DNA from: an uncultured Chloroflexota bacterium
GTDB lineage: Bacteria; Chloroflexota; UBA11872; VXNJ01
Length of the DNA stretch: 64,000 nt
NCBI GenBank assembly: GCA_913043205.1
Contig: CAJWLF010000004.1
Location: 57,853 to 121,852, forward strand
Direction of reading: 5' to 3'
Part shown: positions 40,566 through 51,783 of the stretch, piece by piece
How positions within the stretch are numbered: position 1 is the stretch's first letter
Layout: the number at the start of each line of letters is the position of its first letter
Program-made: the position numbers and the translations under genes
Notes under the pieces: model-generated
The model's database searches: none
What the model saw: the letters and a program-made list of their open reading frames with translations, nothing else
Told to the model about the DNA's origin: nothing

Positions 40566-41317
40566 TTTGTCTTGGATGCGTTCTGACATATCAATGCTGC
40601 TTGATACCCGGCCCCAAATCCGTTGTCTATGTTCACCACGGAAATACCGGGAGCGCAAGAGTTAATCATCGTAAGCATGGCGGCTATACCTTGCAAAGAT
40701 GCTCCGTAACCTACACTGGTTGGGACGGCAATCACTGGCTTGTTTACTAAGCCAGCAACGACACTTGGTAGTGCGCCTTCCATTCCGGCCACTGTGATGG
40801 CGACATCCCCTTGGTCAATTACATGACGATTCACCAGCAATCTATTGATTCCAGCCACCCCTACATCCCATAGCCTGACAACATTTATACCGTATGCTTC
40901 TACCGTTGCAGCCGCCTCTTCTGCGATTGGAATGTCGGATGATCCTCCGGTAATGATGACAACTTGAGCATCACTTTTATCACTTGTCATACCGTCTACA
41001 ACAACTAGTTGACCGATTTCGTTGTATGAGGCTTGAGGAAGAACTTGGACAACTGCATCAAAGTCGGCTTTTGTTGCTTTAGTGGCAATAACAGTCTGCC
41101 CTGATTCGACTAGGCTTTCGGCAATAATTGCAACCTGTTCTGGAGTCTTTCCTGGACAATATATGGCTTCCGGGTATCCAGTTCGACTTGCACGATTACT
41201 ATCTACTTTTGCAAAGCCTAGATCATCGTAAGGTTTTTCGATTTGAGCTCGGGCCTCCGCTAGGTCAAGTTTGCCCGTGGCTACTAGGGTGAGGATATGC
41301 TCAATATCTGACCTCAA
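40562..41317 (-). CDS. larB: Nickel-pincer cofactor biosynthesis protein LarB
   Basis: EAIYCPGKTPEQ, ITGGSSDIPIAEEAAATVEAYG, SVGYGASLQGIAAMLTMINSCAPGISVVNIDNGFGAGYQA. Confidence 0.92.
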   Translation of the reverse strand: MRSDIEHILTLVATGKLDLAEARAQIEKPYDDLGFAKVDSNRASRTGYPEAIYCPGKTPEQVAIIAESLVESGQTVIATKATKADFDAVVQVLPQASYNEIGQLVVVDGMTSDKSDAQVVIITGGSSDIPIAEEAAATVEAYGINVVRLWDVGVAGINRLLVNRHVIDQGDVAITVAGMEGALPSVVAGLVNKPVIAVPTSVGYGASLQGIAAMLTMINSCAPGISVVNIDNGFGAGYQAALICQNASKTK

Positions 41318-41318
41318 T

Positions 41319-42686
<1,368 letters not shown>

Positions 42687-42801
42687 TCAGGTTGCCATTG
42701 GGGACAATACTATTTGCTGAGTATATACCCTCTACCCTAGACAAATTCCGGCGGAGCATATCGTTTTCTATACCGAAATTATTCGCATTGTGGTTGAAGC
42801 G

Positions 42802-42860
42802 TTATGACCGATTTGAGATGTTTGATGTGAAGTTGGCTCTTAATAGACTAGAGGTCATAA
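42802..42860. repeat. 8-bp inverted repeat TTATGACC ... GGTCATAA, half-sites 51 bp apart, upstream of the GH2 gene
   Basis: Read directly at 42802-42809 and 42853-42860. Confidence 0.5.
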
Positions 42861-42932
42861 TTCTCCGGTGCTACCTAGCGATATGTGTTACTGTGCAAGC
42901 CTCTCTGTATTGTCAAAGAAGGAGTAGATAGA

Positions 42933-44813
42933 CTGTCGATTCCTCGCATTGAGCATCCACGTCCTCAATTTCAACGCGAACGATGGATCAATCTGAATGG
43001 GCAATGGGATTTTTGTTTCGATCCGGATGATGTTGGCTTTGAATCCAGATGGGAATTACAGGATTCCTTTGATTTGTCGATTACAGTTCCCTTCCCTCCA
43101 GAGAGTATGCTCTCAGGAATTCGTAAGAATGACTATGTCCAAACCGTGTGGTACGGACGATCTTTTTCTCTTCCACCAGGTTGGATTTCAGGGAGGTTTT
43201 TGATCCATTTTGGTGCGGTCGACTACCAATGTTGTGTTTGGATCAATGGGAAGGAACTAGGGAGGCATTATGGAGGATCGTCACCGTTTACGTTTGATTT
43301 GACCGATTACCTTTTGGGACCAGGGCAAGAGAACCGGATTGTTTTAAGGATATATGACGATGTGCGTAGTGGTGTTCAACCTGCAGGTAAACAATCTGTG
43401 ACAGATGAACCAGAGGGGGTCAAATATGAGCGTATCACTGGGATTTGGCAAACTGTATGGCTTGAAAATGTACCTGACATTTATTTGAAGAATATCAACA
43501 TTGTCACGGACCTAGATGGAGGCAGGTTGTTAATAACTCCCGAATTGTCTGAAGAATGTTCTAGTCTAGATATTCAAGTAGAAGCTATCTCCAACGGAGA
43601 AAGGGCAGGCGTAGTCTCCAGGAAGGCGTTTAGTGGTGTGCCTGTTGAGGTGATCCTCGACATGGTTCATCCCTGGAGCCCCGAAGACCCGCATCTGTAC
43701 GATTTGTGTGTCGAGCTTCAATTAGACGATGAAACGATTGATGTAGTATCCAGTTACGCTGGGTTACGGAAATTCCACATAGAAGCAAATAAGTTTTTTC
43801 TCAATAACGAACCTATATTTCTTAGGTTGGTATTAGATCAAGGGTTCTACAGAGATGGACTGTGGACAGCTCCAACTGACGATGATTTACGGTTGGACAT
43901 AGAAAGGTCTATGCAGGTTGGATTCAATGGAGCCAGGCTGCATCAAAAGGCTTTTGAGCCCAGATTCCATTATTGGGCCGACAAACTTGGATATTTGACA
44001 TGGGGAGAATTTCCTGACTGGGGGTTAGACATTTCAAAACCCATGGCACTCTTCAATTATTTACGAGAATGGTCCGATATAGTCAAAAGGGATCGCAATC
44101 ACCCGTCCATAATTGTTTGGACCCCATTTAATGAAACCTGGCAGATTGGGGCGCTGAGTTGTCCTCAGCGGCACTCTTCCTTAGTAAATTCTGTGTACGA
44201 AATCACAAAGGTCTTGGATTCATCTAGGCCTGTCCATGATACGTCTGGCTTTGTGCATGTTCGCACAGATATATATAGCGTGCATGACTATGAACAAAAT
44301 GTTGAGGAATTTGCCCTTCACTATGAAAGTGTAAACCCCTATCAAAGTGATAGAGCGTTTACTGGACTTAATTACCCCCGTGTACCTAATACTGGGCGCA
44401 AATCAGAAATCAATGCTAGTGGAGAATCGGTAGCGTATGACGGACAACCGTATGTAGTAGCAGAATTTGGGGGTACCTGGTGGGACGCTACGGCGGGGGA
44501 TATCGTAGATGGTGAACCTACTGGCAATTCTCAGAGCGGTGTTGTTGTCGGTGAGGATCGAAGGAAAAGCTGGGGATATGGACGGAGGCCTTTGTCCATT
44601 GATGAGGTGTACGATCGAATTAGCGGATTGATAGAGGTGGTTACAAATCATCCTCATATCGCCGGGTATTGTTACACCCAGCTTACTGATGTGCGGCAAG
44701 AGCGCAACGGAATTTATACTTACGACCGAAAACTTAAATTTGAAATAGATAAATTGCGCGCTATTTTCCAGCCGTCTTCGGCTGCACAACCTGATGCCGA
44801 AGCAAATCACTAA
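42933..44813 (+). CDS. Glycoside hydrolase family 2 (beta-glucuronidase/galactosidase-like); proposed CTG start
   Basis: SIPRIEHPRPQFQRERWINLNGQWDF, WTPFNETWQIG, PYVVAEFGGTWW. Track start is GTG 42885; CTG 42933 has AAGAAGGAG just upstream and fits the expected family start. Confidence 0.88.
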   Translation: MSIPRIEHPRPQFQRERWINLNGQWDFCFDPDDVGFESRWELQDSFDLSITVPFPPESMLSGIRKNDYVQTVWYGRSFSLPPGWISGRFLIHFGAVDYQCCVWINGKELGRHYGGSSPFTFDLTDYLLGPGQENRIVLRIYDDVRSGVQPAGKQSVTDEPEGVKYERITGIWQTVWLENVPDIYLKNINIVTDLDGGRLLITPELSEECSSLDIQVEAISNGERAGVVSRKAFSGVPVEVILDMVHPWSPEDPHLYDLCVELQLDDETIDVVSSYAGLRKFHIEANKFFLNNEPIFLRLVLDQGFYRDGLWTAPTDDDLRLDIERSMQVGFNGARLHQKAFEPRFHYWADKLGYLTWGEFPDWGLDISKPMALFNYLREWSDIVKRDRNHPSIIVWTPFNETWQIGALSCPQRHSSLVNSVYEITKVLDSSRPVHDTSGFVHVRTDIYSVHDYEQNVEEFALHYESVNPYQSDRAFTGLNYPRVPNTGRKSEINASGESVAYDGQPYVVAEFGGTWWDATAGDIVDGEPTGNSQSGVVVGEDRRKSWGYGRRPLSIDEVYDRISGLIEVVTNHPHIAGYCYTQLTDVRQERNGIYTYDRKLKFEIDKLRAIFQPSSAAQPDAEANH

Positions 44814-44827
44814 GAGGGTTGCTGTTA

Positions 44828-46015
44828 CTAAGCATTATCTTTGAGTGTAGTGCTATTTGAGGCTTGAAAATGGTCTCGCATTGTTAGAGAAATTATTGCA
44901 GTAAGCACAGCGATGATCGACCCTGCGATAAATAATAGGGAGTGACCGTATGCTTCCCACATAATCCCGCCAGTGATTGGAACAATTACAGCCGCCACGT
45001 GATTCATGGTCTGCCCAGCGACCATGGTGGGACGCAAATCTGATTGGGTAATAAGGATTTTCTTGCCGTAAGTGCTGATAGCAATTGAGTTGCTGAAAAG
45101 TATGTTGTCCATAACGTAAAGGACGAACAGGACTGTCACAGAATCGATTAGTGCATAGCCGAGAAAAACTAATGCGATTAGTACCATGGACGGTGCAAAC
45201 ACACGGCGCTCGCCGTACTTGTCTATCATGCTGCCAAACCAGTAGGCGGCCGCTATGCTGAACACTTGGTTTACTAGGGAGAGAATTGTGATGGCCTCGA
45301 TATCTATACCGTATAAACGCACTAATGCAAATATCGCGAAGGTCATAAATATGTGTCGTCGGGTTCCGTTCATGATTTGAAGCAAGTAGAAAAGCCAGTA
45401 TTGTTTTCGCAGGACTATCTTTTGGGTGTGAGACCGATCTCGTCTCTGTATGGAAAGTGCGACCAACCCACCCAGTCCTATCACTAGTCCAGCAATTACA
45501 AACATGGGCCGATATCCGACAAAAAAATTCAGCACAAAAACCATGCCTATACCTATAAGTCCGGCTATGGCTCCACTCGACCGAAGTATTCCTAGGCGTC
45601 TTCCTTCCTCACCGGTGTTACCGTAACGGAGAGCCATGGACATGCTAAGAGGGGCCCAAGTGTGGAATCCCACGCTCCATATCAAGGAGAACAAAACAAG
45701 CCCATTCATAGAATCTAGATGGAAATAGTTGGCTACCCCAAAAGCCATCAAGCCTAGCGCTAGCCCGGCTAACATAGGTTCAGCCACCATCATGGTCACT
45801 GCCGCTATCAGAACGCTTAGCAAGCCTGGTATTTCCCGAATGGATTCTAAAGCGCCCAATTCAGCTGGCTGAATATTGATTTCTTCAACAACAAAATTTG
45901 TAAACACCGTGTTATAGATGTAGAAACCGAGGTAAAAAAGACAAGATCCGAGGATGAGTCGTCGGAAGTCTAGAGATTGATCAATTAAGGCAAATCGACT
46001 GATTCGGGTACCCAA
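44828..46015 (-). CDS. MFS transporter
   Basis: About 12 hydrophobic segments; MVLIALVFLGYALIDSVTVLFVLYVMDNILF. Confidence 0.82.
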   Translation of the reverse strand: MGTRISRFALIDQSLDFRRLILGSCLFYLGFYIYNTVFTNFVVEEINIQPAELGALESIREIPGLLSVLIAAVTMMVAEPMLAGLALGLMAFGVANYFHLDSMNGLVLFSLIWSVGFHTWAPLSMSMALRYGNTGEEGRRLGILRSSGAIAGLIGIGMVFVLNFFVGYRPMFVIAGLVIGLGGLVALSIQRRDRSHTQKIVLRKQYWLFYLLQIMNGTRRHIFMTFAIFALVRLYGIDIEAITILSLVNQVFSIAAAYWFGSMIDKYGERRVFAPSMVLIALVFLGYALIDSVTVLFVLYVMDNILFSNSIAISTYGKKILITQSDLRPTMVAGQTMNHVAAVIVPITGGIMWEAYGHSLLFIAGSIIAVLTAIISLTMRDHFQASNSTTLKDNA

Positions 46016-46033
46016 AACGAATTTTCCTTCAAA

Positions 46034-47611
46034 TCAACTGCTGAACTCTGGTGCTATTGCTCTGTAGATGGCTTCATATTTTTTTGTCATGGAAACATAG
46101 TGAGAGACTTCCCTAGGGTTTGGGCTCACCTTTTCACTAGTTTGAACTAGGTTAGCTGCTTCAGCCAAGGAGGGAAAAACTCCAGCTTTGCACATTCCAA
46201 GCATGGCAGCTCCTAAGGAAGAGGAATCTCCTTCTGGAGGCAAACTGAGATCCATGTTCAGCACGTTTGACAATATTTGGATCCAGTCTTCAGAACTTCG
46301 ATAACCTCCGGTCGTTCTGACTTCTATTGGACTTCCTGCTATTTGGACTAGTGATCGCATCACTTGTCCTAGGTGGAGAGAAATTCCTTCCATCACTGCG
46401 CGCGCAATATGTCTTCTATCATGCCCAAGCGTCAAGCCCATGAATAGCCCTCTTGCATCTACATTCCAGTTTGGAGATCGCTCTCCTGCTAAATATGGAA
46501 GCATCATCAAGCCATCAGCTCCCGGCTTTATTTCTCCAACGGCACTATTAATAGCAAGGTAGGGATCTTGTCCAGCTTCAGAGAGTTTGTTGGATTCGTC
46601 GTGGAATAGTAGGTCGCGTGCCCATCGATAGACTATACCTGCACTACTGATGGCCCCGCCATTCACCCACAATCCATTGGCTAGGTAATAAGACCAAGTA
46701 TGTAATTCGGGATGGAGAATTGGCGAGCTTGACACGGTGCGGCACGCAGCACTGGTCGCTATCATTACCGTGTACATCCCTTTTTTTATAGCTCCCACAC
46801 CTAATGTTGATAGGGGGCCGTCACTTGCACCTATTATCACCGGAGTGGAAGGGTGTAGATCCAACTGAGTTGCGATTCTAGGAAGCAACGGTATTGTCGT
46901 GTCAGATTCCACAACTCCGCCCAGTTTTGAAGGTGATATGTCTAAGTAATCTAGCCATGTAGAATTCCAACTGGCATTCTCAAAATTCAGCATTCCCGAT
47001 CCGGATGCAACTGATCGATCTGTGACCATTTCTCCTGTTAAGTAGTGTGCGATTAAAGCTTTAGTTGGGATCAGGTAAACGGCATCACGGTAAATATCGG
47101 GTTTGCAACGTTGCATCCATGCAATCTTTGGGCCGGTATATATGCTATGAAATTGACAAGCTGTGGCCTTGTAAACCTTGTTTTGATCAAGTTGACCTGA
47201 AGAGCGGTCCACATCTGCTGAGCATCTTAGGTCTGCCCAAGTGAGCGCATTCATTAATGGCTTGGAATGCTTATCTAAAGCTACTAAAGACCCTACTATC
47301 GAGCTAAGAGATATCGAAACAATATGTCCATTCATCGCCCGTGCTGACTTGATACAATCGTGAAGAATTTGCATCGAGGTTTGAATGTATTTCTCACAGT
47401 CCTGCTCTGCTGCTCCCGATTCTGGGCTCAACATGACCATATCCGATCTACTCGAAGTGAGAAGTGTTCCGTCGGGTAAAAAAGCCGATGCTTTGACACC
47501 AGTGGTGCCAATGTCTAGACCGATAAAAACATCTTGAAGGCTCAGCGTACTGTTCCGGTCAATAGTATGGTGCCGATGTATATCCTCATGAACGTAACCG
47601 CCCTTTGCCAT
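46034..47611 (-). CDS. FGGY-family carbohydrate kinase (xylulokinase/gluconokinase-like)
   Basis: FIGLDIGTTGVKASAFLPDG, GASDGPLSTLGVGAI, MMLPYLAGERSPNWNVDARGLFMGLTLGH; start codon uncertain (47611-47638 region overlaps the upstream gene). Confidence 0.87.
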   Translation of the reverse strand: MAKGGYVHEDIHRHHTIDRNSTLSLQDVFIGLDIGTTGVKASAFLPDGTLLTSSRSDMVMLSPESGAAEQDCEKYIQTSMQILHDCIKSARAMNGHIVSISLSSIVGSLVALDKHSKPLMNALTWADLRCSADVDRSSGQLDQNKVYKATACQFHSIYTGPKIAWMQRCKPDIYRDAVYLIPTKALIAHYLTGEMVTDRSVASGSGMLNFENASWNSTWLDYLDISPSKLGGVVESDTTIPLLPRIATQLDLHPSTPVIIGASDGPLSTLGVGAIKKGMYTVMIATSAACRTVSSSPILHPELHTWSYYLANGLWVNGGAISSAGIVYRWARDLLFHDESNKLSEAGQDPYLAINSAVGEIKPGADGLMMLPYLAGERSPNWNVDARGLFMGLTLGHDRRHIARAVMEGISLHLGQVMRSLVQIAGSPIEVRTTGGYRSSEDWIQILSNVLNMDLSLPPEGDSSSLGAAMLGMCKAGVFPSLAEAANLVQTSEKVSPNPREVSHYVSMTKKYEAIYRAIAPEFSS

Positions 47612-47798
47612 TGCACTTGGGGCATACACCCGCTGCAATATGCCAGCCGCCTTCTTCAGACGGGTCTGGCCATCTTTCGTCTATATCGCCATTGCCGCCA
47701 CAACGGTTGCAAAGTGGGCCTCTGGGAGGCATGAGGCGTGGAATTATCATTACTGCTATCGCAATCACGAATATTATAGCTATGAATGATGTGTCCAA
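47586..47798 (-). CDS. Small TM protein with a DnaJ-type zinc-finger pair
   Basis: 70 aa: N-terminal TM then CNRCGGNGD ... CPKCNGKGR (paired CxxCxGxG-like motifs). Confidence 0.65.
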   Translation of the reverse strand: MDTSFIAIIFVIAIAVMIIPRLMPPRGPLCNRCGGNGDIDERWPDPSEEGGWHIAAGVCPKCNGKGRLRS

Positions 47799-47936
47799 TT
47801 CGAAACCCCCTTATGTTGCAGACCAAAAATCACGATAGAGTATATCCGGTCTAGTTGATCGGGCCTCAGTGAGCTGAGTCCCTGACAACATTCTCAAATT
47901 CGGATTTAACGTGAAAACCAAATAAGATACTGTTCC

Positions 47937-50900
47937 ATGACTAGTAATGTGAAGAAAGCAGATTTTGTACATCTCCATGTTCACAGCGAGTTCAGCTTGC
48001 TAGATGGGATGGGGAAAATTCATCAGCTCGTTGACCGAGCTGCAAGTTTGGGTATGGAGGCACTGGCCCTGACAGACCATGGGGTGATGTTTGGGGCGGT
48101 AGACTTCTACCTAGAAGCAGTGGGAAAAGGTATTAAGCCCATAGTGGGATGCGAGTATTACCTGGCTCCAAGAAAGCTTTCGGACAAAGAGCCAAAGCTT
48201 GATAGCTCCTCATTTCATCTGACGACCCTTGTTACTGATGGCCAAGGTTACCGAAATGCTATTCATATGGCATCGGTCGCTCAACTGGAGGGGTTTTACT
48301 ACAGGCCTCGGATTGATATGGATCTTTTGGAAAGCCATAGCAATGGACTTTTGTGTCTGTCGGGATGTCCCTCAAGTCAAATATCTCGCCTAATCTTAGA
48401 CGGGAATGTTGATGCTGCAATACAGGCTGCTGGTAGATACAAAGAGATTTTTGGCAAAGATGATTTCTTTCTCGAAGTTCAAAATCATGATCTTGATATT
48501 GAGCATAGGATCAACAAGGGCATTTTGCAGGTAGCCAAAGCAACTGGGATTCCGTTCGTGGGAACGAATGATGTTCATTATGTGAATGCTGAGGACAGCT
48601 ATGCTCATGATGTACTTTTGTGTATAGGAACTAACTCAAGTGTGAGTGACGAAAAACGTATGCGGATGGAAGGCCAGTACCACATGCGTTCACCTGATGA
48701 AATGAGATCTGTTCTGAGTGAATTCCCTGGAGCCTATGAAAATACGTTGGAGATAGCTCGTCGTTGCTCACTTGAATTAGATTTTGGGCGTATTTCTTTG
48801 CCGGAAATTGACATCCCAGCCGATTCCGATGCTGACCAACACTTGCGCCATCTAGTTTTGCAGGGCTTGGATAGACGATTGGGCAGACCTGGCGAGACTT
48901 ATTTAAAGCGTGCTGACCATGAATTAAAAACCATTACTGACTTAGGGTTTGCTGTCTATTTTCTGATCCATGCCGATATATTCCGCTTTGCTAGGAGTAA
49001 GGGTATGTTGGCAGGCCCGCGAGGTTCTGTTGGTGGTAGCTTGGTTGCGTTTGCTTTGGAGATTTCCGACATTGACCCTGTCGTTCGACGAATTCCGTTT
49101 GAGCGGTTTTTAAATGAAGGGCGAAAAGGCCAGCCTCCAGACATAGATATGGATTTTCCGGACGAAGGGCGTGAAGAAGTTATTCAATATGTGGTGCAGA
49201 AATATGGGCGTGATCGAGTTGCGCAGATAGCAACGTTTGGGACGATGGCTGCAAGAGCCGCTATTCGTGATGTTGGAAGAGCTCTGGGTCTGCCATATGG
49301 CAAAGTAGATCAAATCGCACGCGCTGTTCCGTACAGCGCAGTCGACCCATGGGATTTGCCGCGTGCATTAGATCGGGTGCCAGAAATTCGAGATCAATAC
49401 GATCAGGATGCAGAGATTAAGCAATTGATTGATACCGCAATACAGCTTGAAGGAGTTGCCCGTAATGCGTCAGTTCACGCTGCAGGGGTGGTTGTATCTA
49501 ATGTTCCTCTAACTGAACACGTCCCTCTCATGAGAGGGACTTCAACCGGTGACCCGGTAGCTCAGTTTACATTTGGGACGCTTGAACGCCTCGGATTCTT
49601 AAAGATGGATTTTCTTGGGTTAGCAACTTTTCGAACCATCAGTACTGCTATAGATCTAATTGAGCAAAATTATGGAACCAAATTGATTGTTCAAGAATTG
49701 CCATTTGATGATAAGAAGACTTTTGAGCTATTGGCAAAAGGTCGTACTGTGGGGGTGTTTCAGCTGGAAGGAGCTGCCATGACGAGGCATTTGGTCCAGC
49801 TGAGACCCAGTCGAATCGAAGATATTGCAGTTATGGTGGCTTTGTATCGTCCGGGGCCCATGAGCAATATAGAAACCTACATCGAAGCGAAACGAAATCC
49901 GGTGAACATATCGTATTTACATGATCAACTTCGGCCTATATTGGAAGAAACCTATGGCGTTATGGTCTATCAGGATCAAGTGTTGCTTGCAGCTCGTGAA
50001 ATAGCCGGTTTTTCTTGGCCGGAAATTGATGTTATGCGCAAAGCTATGGGTAAAAAAATCGCGGCCGAACTTGATATACAGCGTGGCAAGTTCATAGAAG
50101 GGGCCGTGAATTCGGGGCTTAGTATAAATGTGGCTGAAACGATATATTCTCAGATTGAGCCTTTTGGGGGATATGGCTTTAACAAGGCGCATGCATTTTT
50201 CTATGGAACAGTTGCCTATTGGACTGCTTATTTGAAGGCCAATTATCCGGTAGAGTTCATGACATCATTGCTGATAACTCATAGTGGCGATACAGCTAAG
50301 ACAGCTGCGGCTGTTGCAGAATGCCGCACCCTAGGGATTGATGTTGAGCCTCCATCTATTCTTGAAAGTGGGGTGGATTTTACTCCCCAAGAAGGCCAAA
50401 TACGTTTTGGGCTTTGTGCTGTTAAGAATGTAGGGAGAGCTGCTGTAGAAAGTATTGTTCGTGTACGAGAGGCAGGGCCTTTCAAATCTCTTTACGAGTT
50501 TTGCGAACGCATAGATGAAAAAGTTTTAAATCGGAGGGTAATTGAAAGTTTAGTGAAGGCAGGAGCCTTTGATGGGTTTGGTGAACGACCAGCGTTGTTG
50601 CAAGCGTTAGATGGGGCAATGACCAGAGCACAAAAATTGCGTAAGACAGGACTTGTTGGGCAAGAGACTCTTTTTGATGGGTTGGGAATTGATGATGAGG
50701 CGTCGGTACTACCGGTATTGCCAGAAGTTACTGCATTGACGGATGCTGAAAAAGCAACAATGGAATTCGAATTGCTAGGGATGAGTTTTTCTCCGGATAA
50801 CATAGACTTGGCATGGCCGGAATTACGTCAACAGGTCGACGTTTTGCCCAGTGAGTTGACTGAGATGGACAATGGTCGTAACGCAATTGTGGGTGGGCGA

Positions 50901-51728
50901 ATAGACGACATGAGACTGTTTCGCACTCGTACTGGAAAACAAATGGGAGCTTTCAGACTCAATGCATCTTATGATGGATTTTTTGATGTAACGGTCCCTC
51001 CACGATCATTTGATCAGTTAAATGATTGGGTCAAAGATGGTGTAGTTGCCAGGATGCGTGTTCGATTAGAAATCGATGATCGTGGCTCTCGGGCGATTCT
51101 GCATGAGCCACAATCGATCAGAGAGTTTGTGCCTATTTCTGAAGACTTAGTAGACCCTAGCTCCGTGTCTGGAGGAGTACTTAGCAGCATGTTAAGAGAG
51201 AAAACCGATAAGAGTGCGGCATTTGTGTCCTCTGATACAAAGAATGCGAATGAAAAGTTTCGCTTGGTACAAGGTTCTAATTTTCATATGAAGGAAGAAG
51301 GCCAACTGTCGTCCAAGGATGGAGGAGATGGTATGAATGGTAATCTTGATATTGATGATGTGTTAGATCGAAAAACGGCAAATAACAATGCGTATGTATT
51401 CGAGCAAAGTCACGATGACAATGAGGGGGCTGTGAGTAAAACAGGGCGAGACAAGATGGATGAAGCTATGGGAGAAGCAGCGCTTGTTCGCATAACACTG
51501 AACTGCTCGGGTGCTTTTGAGAATGATCAAATACTGCTTGGTAAAGTAGATAACTTAGCTAGAAATCATACTGGCGAGACGGAACTGAGGGTGCTTTTGG
51601 CTGGTATTGGAGATGGCACCGAGTTAAGGTGGGCTTCCAAAGTATCTGTCGACCAGAAATTTGTTGACGAGGCAGGCAAGCTCTTTGGTAAGGACTCGGT
51701 AATGGTGCAAACAAGCCTTTTTGGTTAG
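47937..51728 (+). CDS. dnaE: DNA polymerase III subunit alpha
   Basis: PHP domain VHLHVHSEFSLLDGMGKI, PDIDMDFPDEGREEVIQYV catalytic motif, GGYGFNKAHAFFYGTVAYWTAYLKANYPVEFM; 1263 aa. Confidence 0.97.
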   Translation: MTSNVKKADFVHLHVHSEFSLLDGMGKIHQLVDRAASLGMEALALTDHGVMFGAVDFYLEAVGKGIKPIVGCEYYLAPRKLSDKEPKLDSSSFHLTTLVTDGQGYRNAIHMASVAQLEGFYYRPRIDMDLLESHSNGLLCLSGCPSSQISRLILDGNVDAAIQAAGRYKEIFGKDDFFLEVQNHDLDIEHRINKGILQVAKATGIPFVGTNDVHYVNAEDSYAHDVLLCIGTNSSVSDEKRMRMEGQYHMRSPDEMRSVLSEFPGAYENTLEIARRCSLELDFGRISLPEIDIPADSDADQHLRHLVLQGLDRRLGRPGETYLKRADHELKTITDLGFAVYFLIHADIFRFARSKGMLAGPRGSVGGSLVAFALEISDIDPVVRRIPFERFLNEGRKGQPPDIDMDFPDEGREEVIQYVVQKYGRDRVAQIATFGTMAARAAIRDVGRALGLPYGKVDQIARAVPYSAVDPWDLPRALDRVPEIRDQYDQDAEIKQLIDTAIQLEGVARNASVHAAGVVVSNVPLTEHVPLMRGTSTGDPVAQFTFGTLERLGFLKMDFLGLATFRTISTAIDLIEQNYGTKLIVQELPFDDKKTFELLAKGRTVGVFQLEGAAMTRHLVQLRPSRIEDIAVMVALYRPGPMSNIETYIEAKRNPVNISYLHDQLRPILEETYGVMVYQDQVLLAAREIAGFSWPEIDVMRKAMGKKIAAELDIQRGKFIEGAVNSGLSINVAETIYSQIEPFGGYGFNKAHAFFYGTVAYWTAYLKANYPVEFMTSLLITHSGDTAKTAAAVAECRTLGIDVEPPSILESGVDFTPQEGQIRFGLCAVKNVGRAAVESIVRVREAGPFKSLYEFCERIDEKVLNRRVIESLVKAGAFDGFGERPALLQALDGAMTRAQKLRKTGLVGQETLFDGLGIDDEASVLPVLPEVTALTDAEKATMEFELLGMSFSPDNIDLAWPELRQQVDVLPSELTEMDNGRNAIVGGRIDDMRLFRTRTGKQMGAFRLNASYDGFFDVTVPPRSFDQLNDWVKDGVVARMRVRLEIDDRGSRAILHEPQSIREFVPISEDLVDPSSVSGGVLSSMLREKTDKSAAFVSSDTKNANEKFRLVQGSNFHMKEEGQLSSKDGGDGMNGNLDIDDVLDRKTANNNAYVFEQSHDDNEGAVSKTGRDKMDEAMGEAALVRITLNCSGAFENDQILLGKVDNLARNHTGETELRVLLAGIGDGTELRWASKVSVDQKFVDEAGKLFGKDSVMVQTSLFG

Positions 51729-51783
51729 CAGTTAGCAGGCTGTTAGATCGTATTTTTTGTGTTGAATGTTAGGAGAAGTAGGA

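Noticed and set aside
50279-50803. Minus-strand ORFs within dnaE
   Set aside because: Antisense shadow frames; dnaE continuous across the region.
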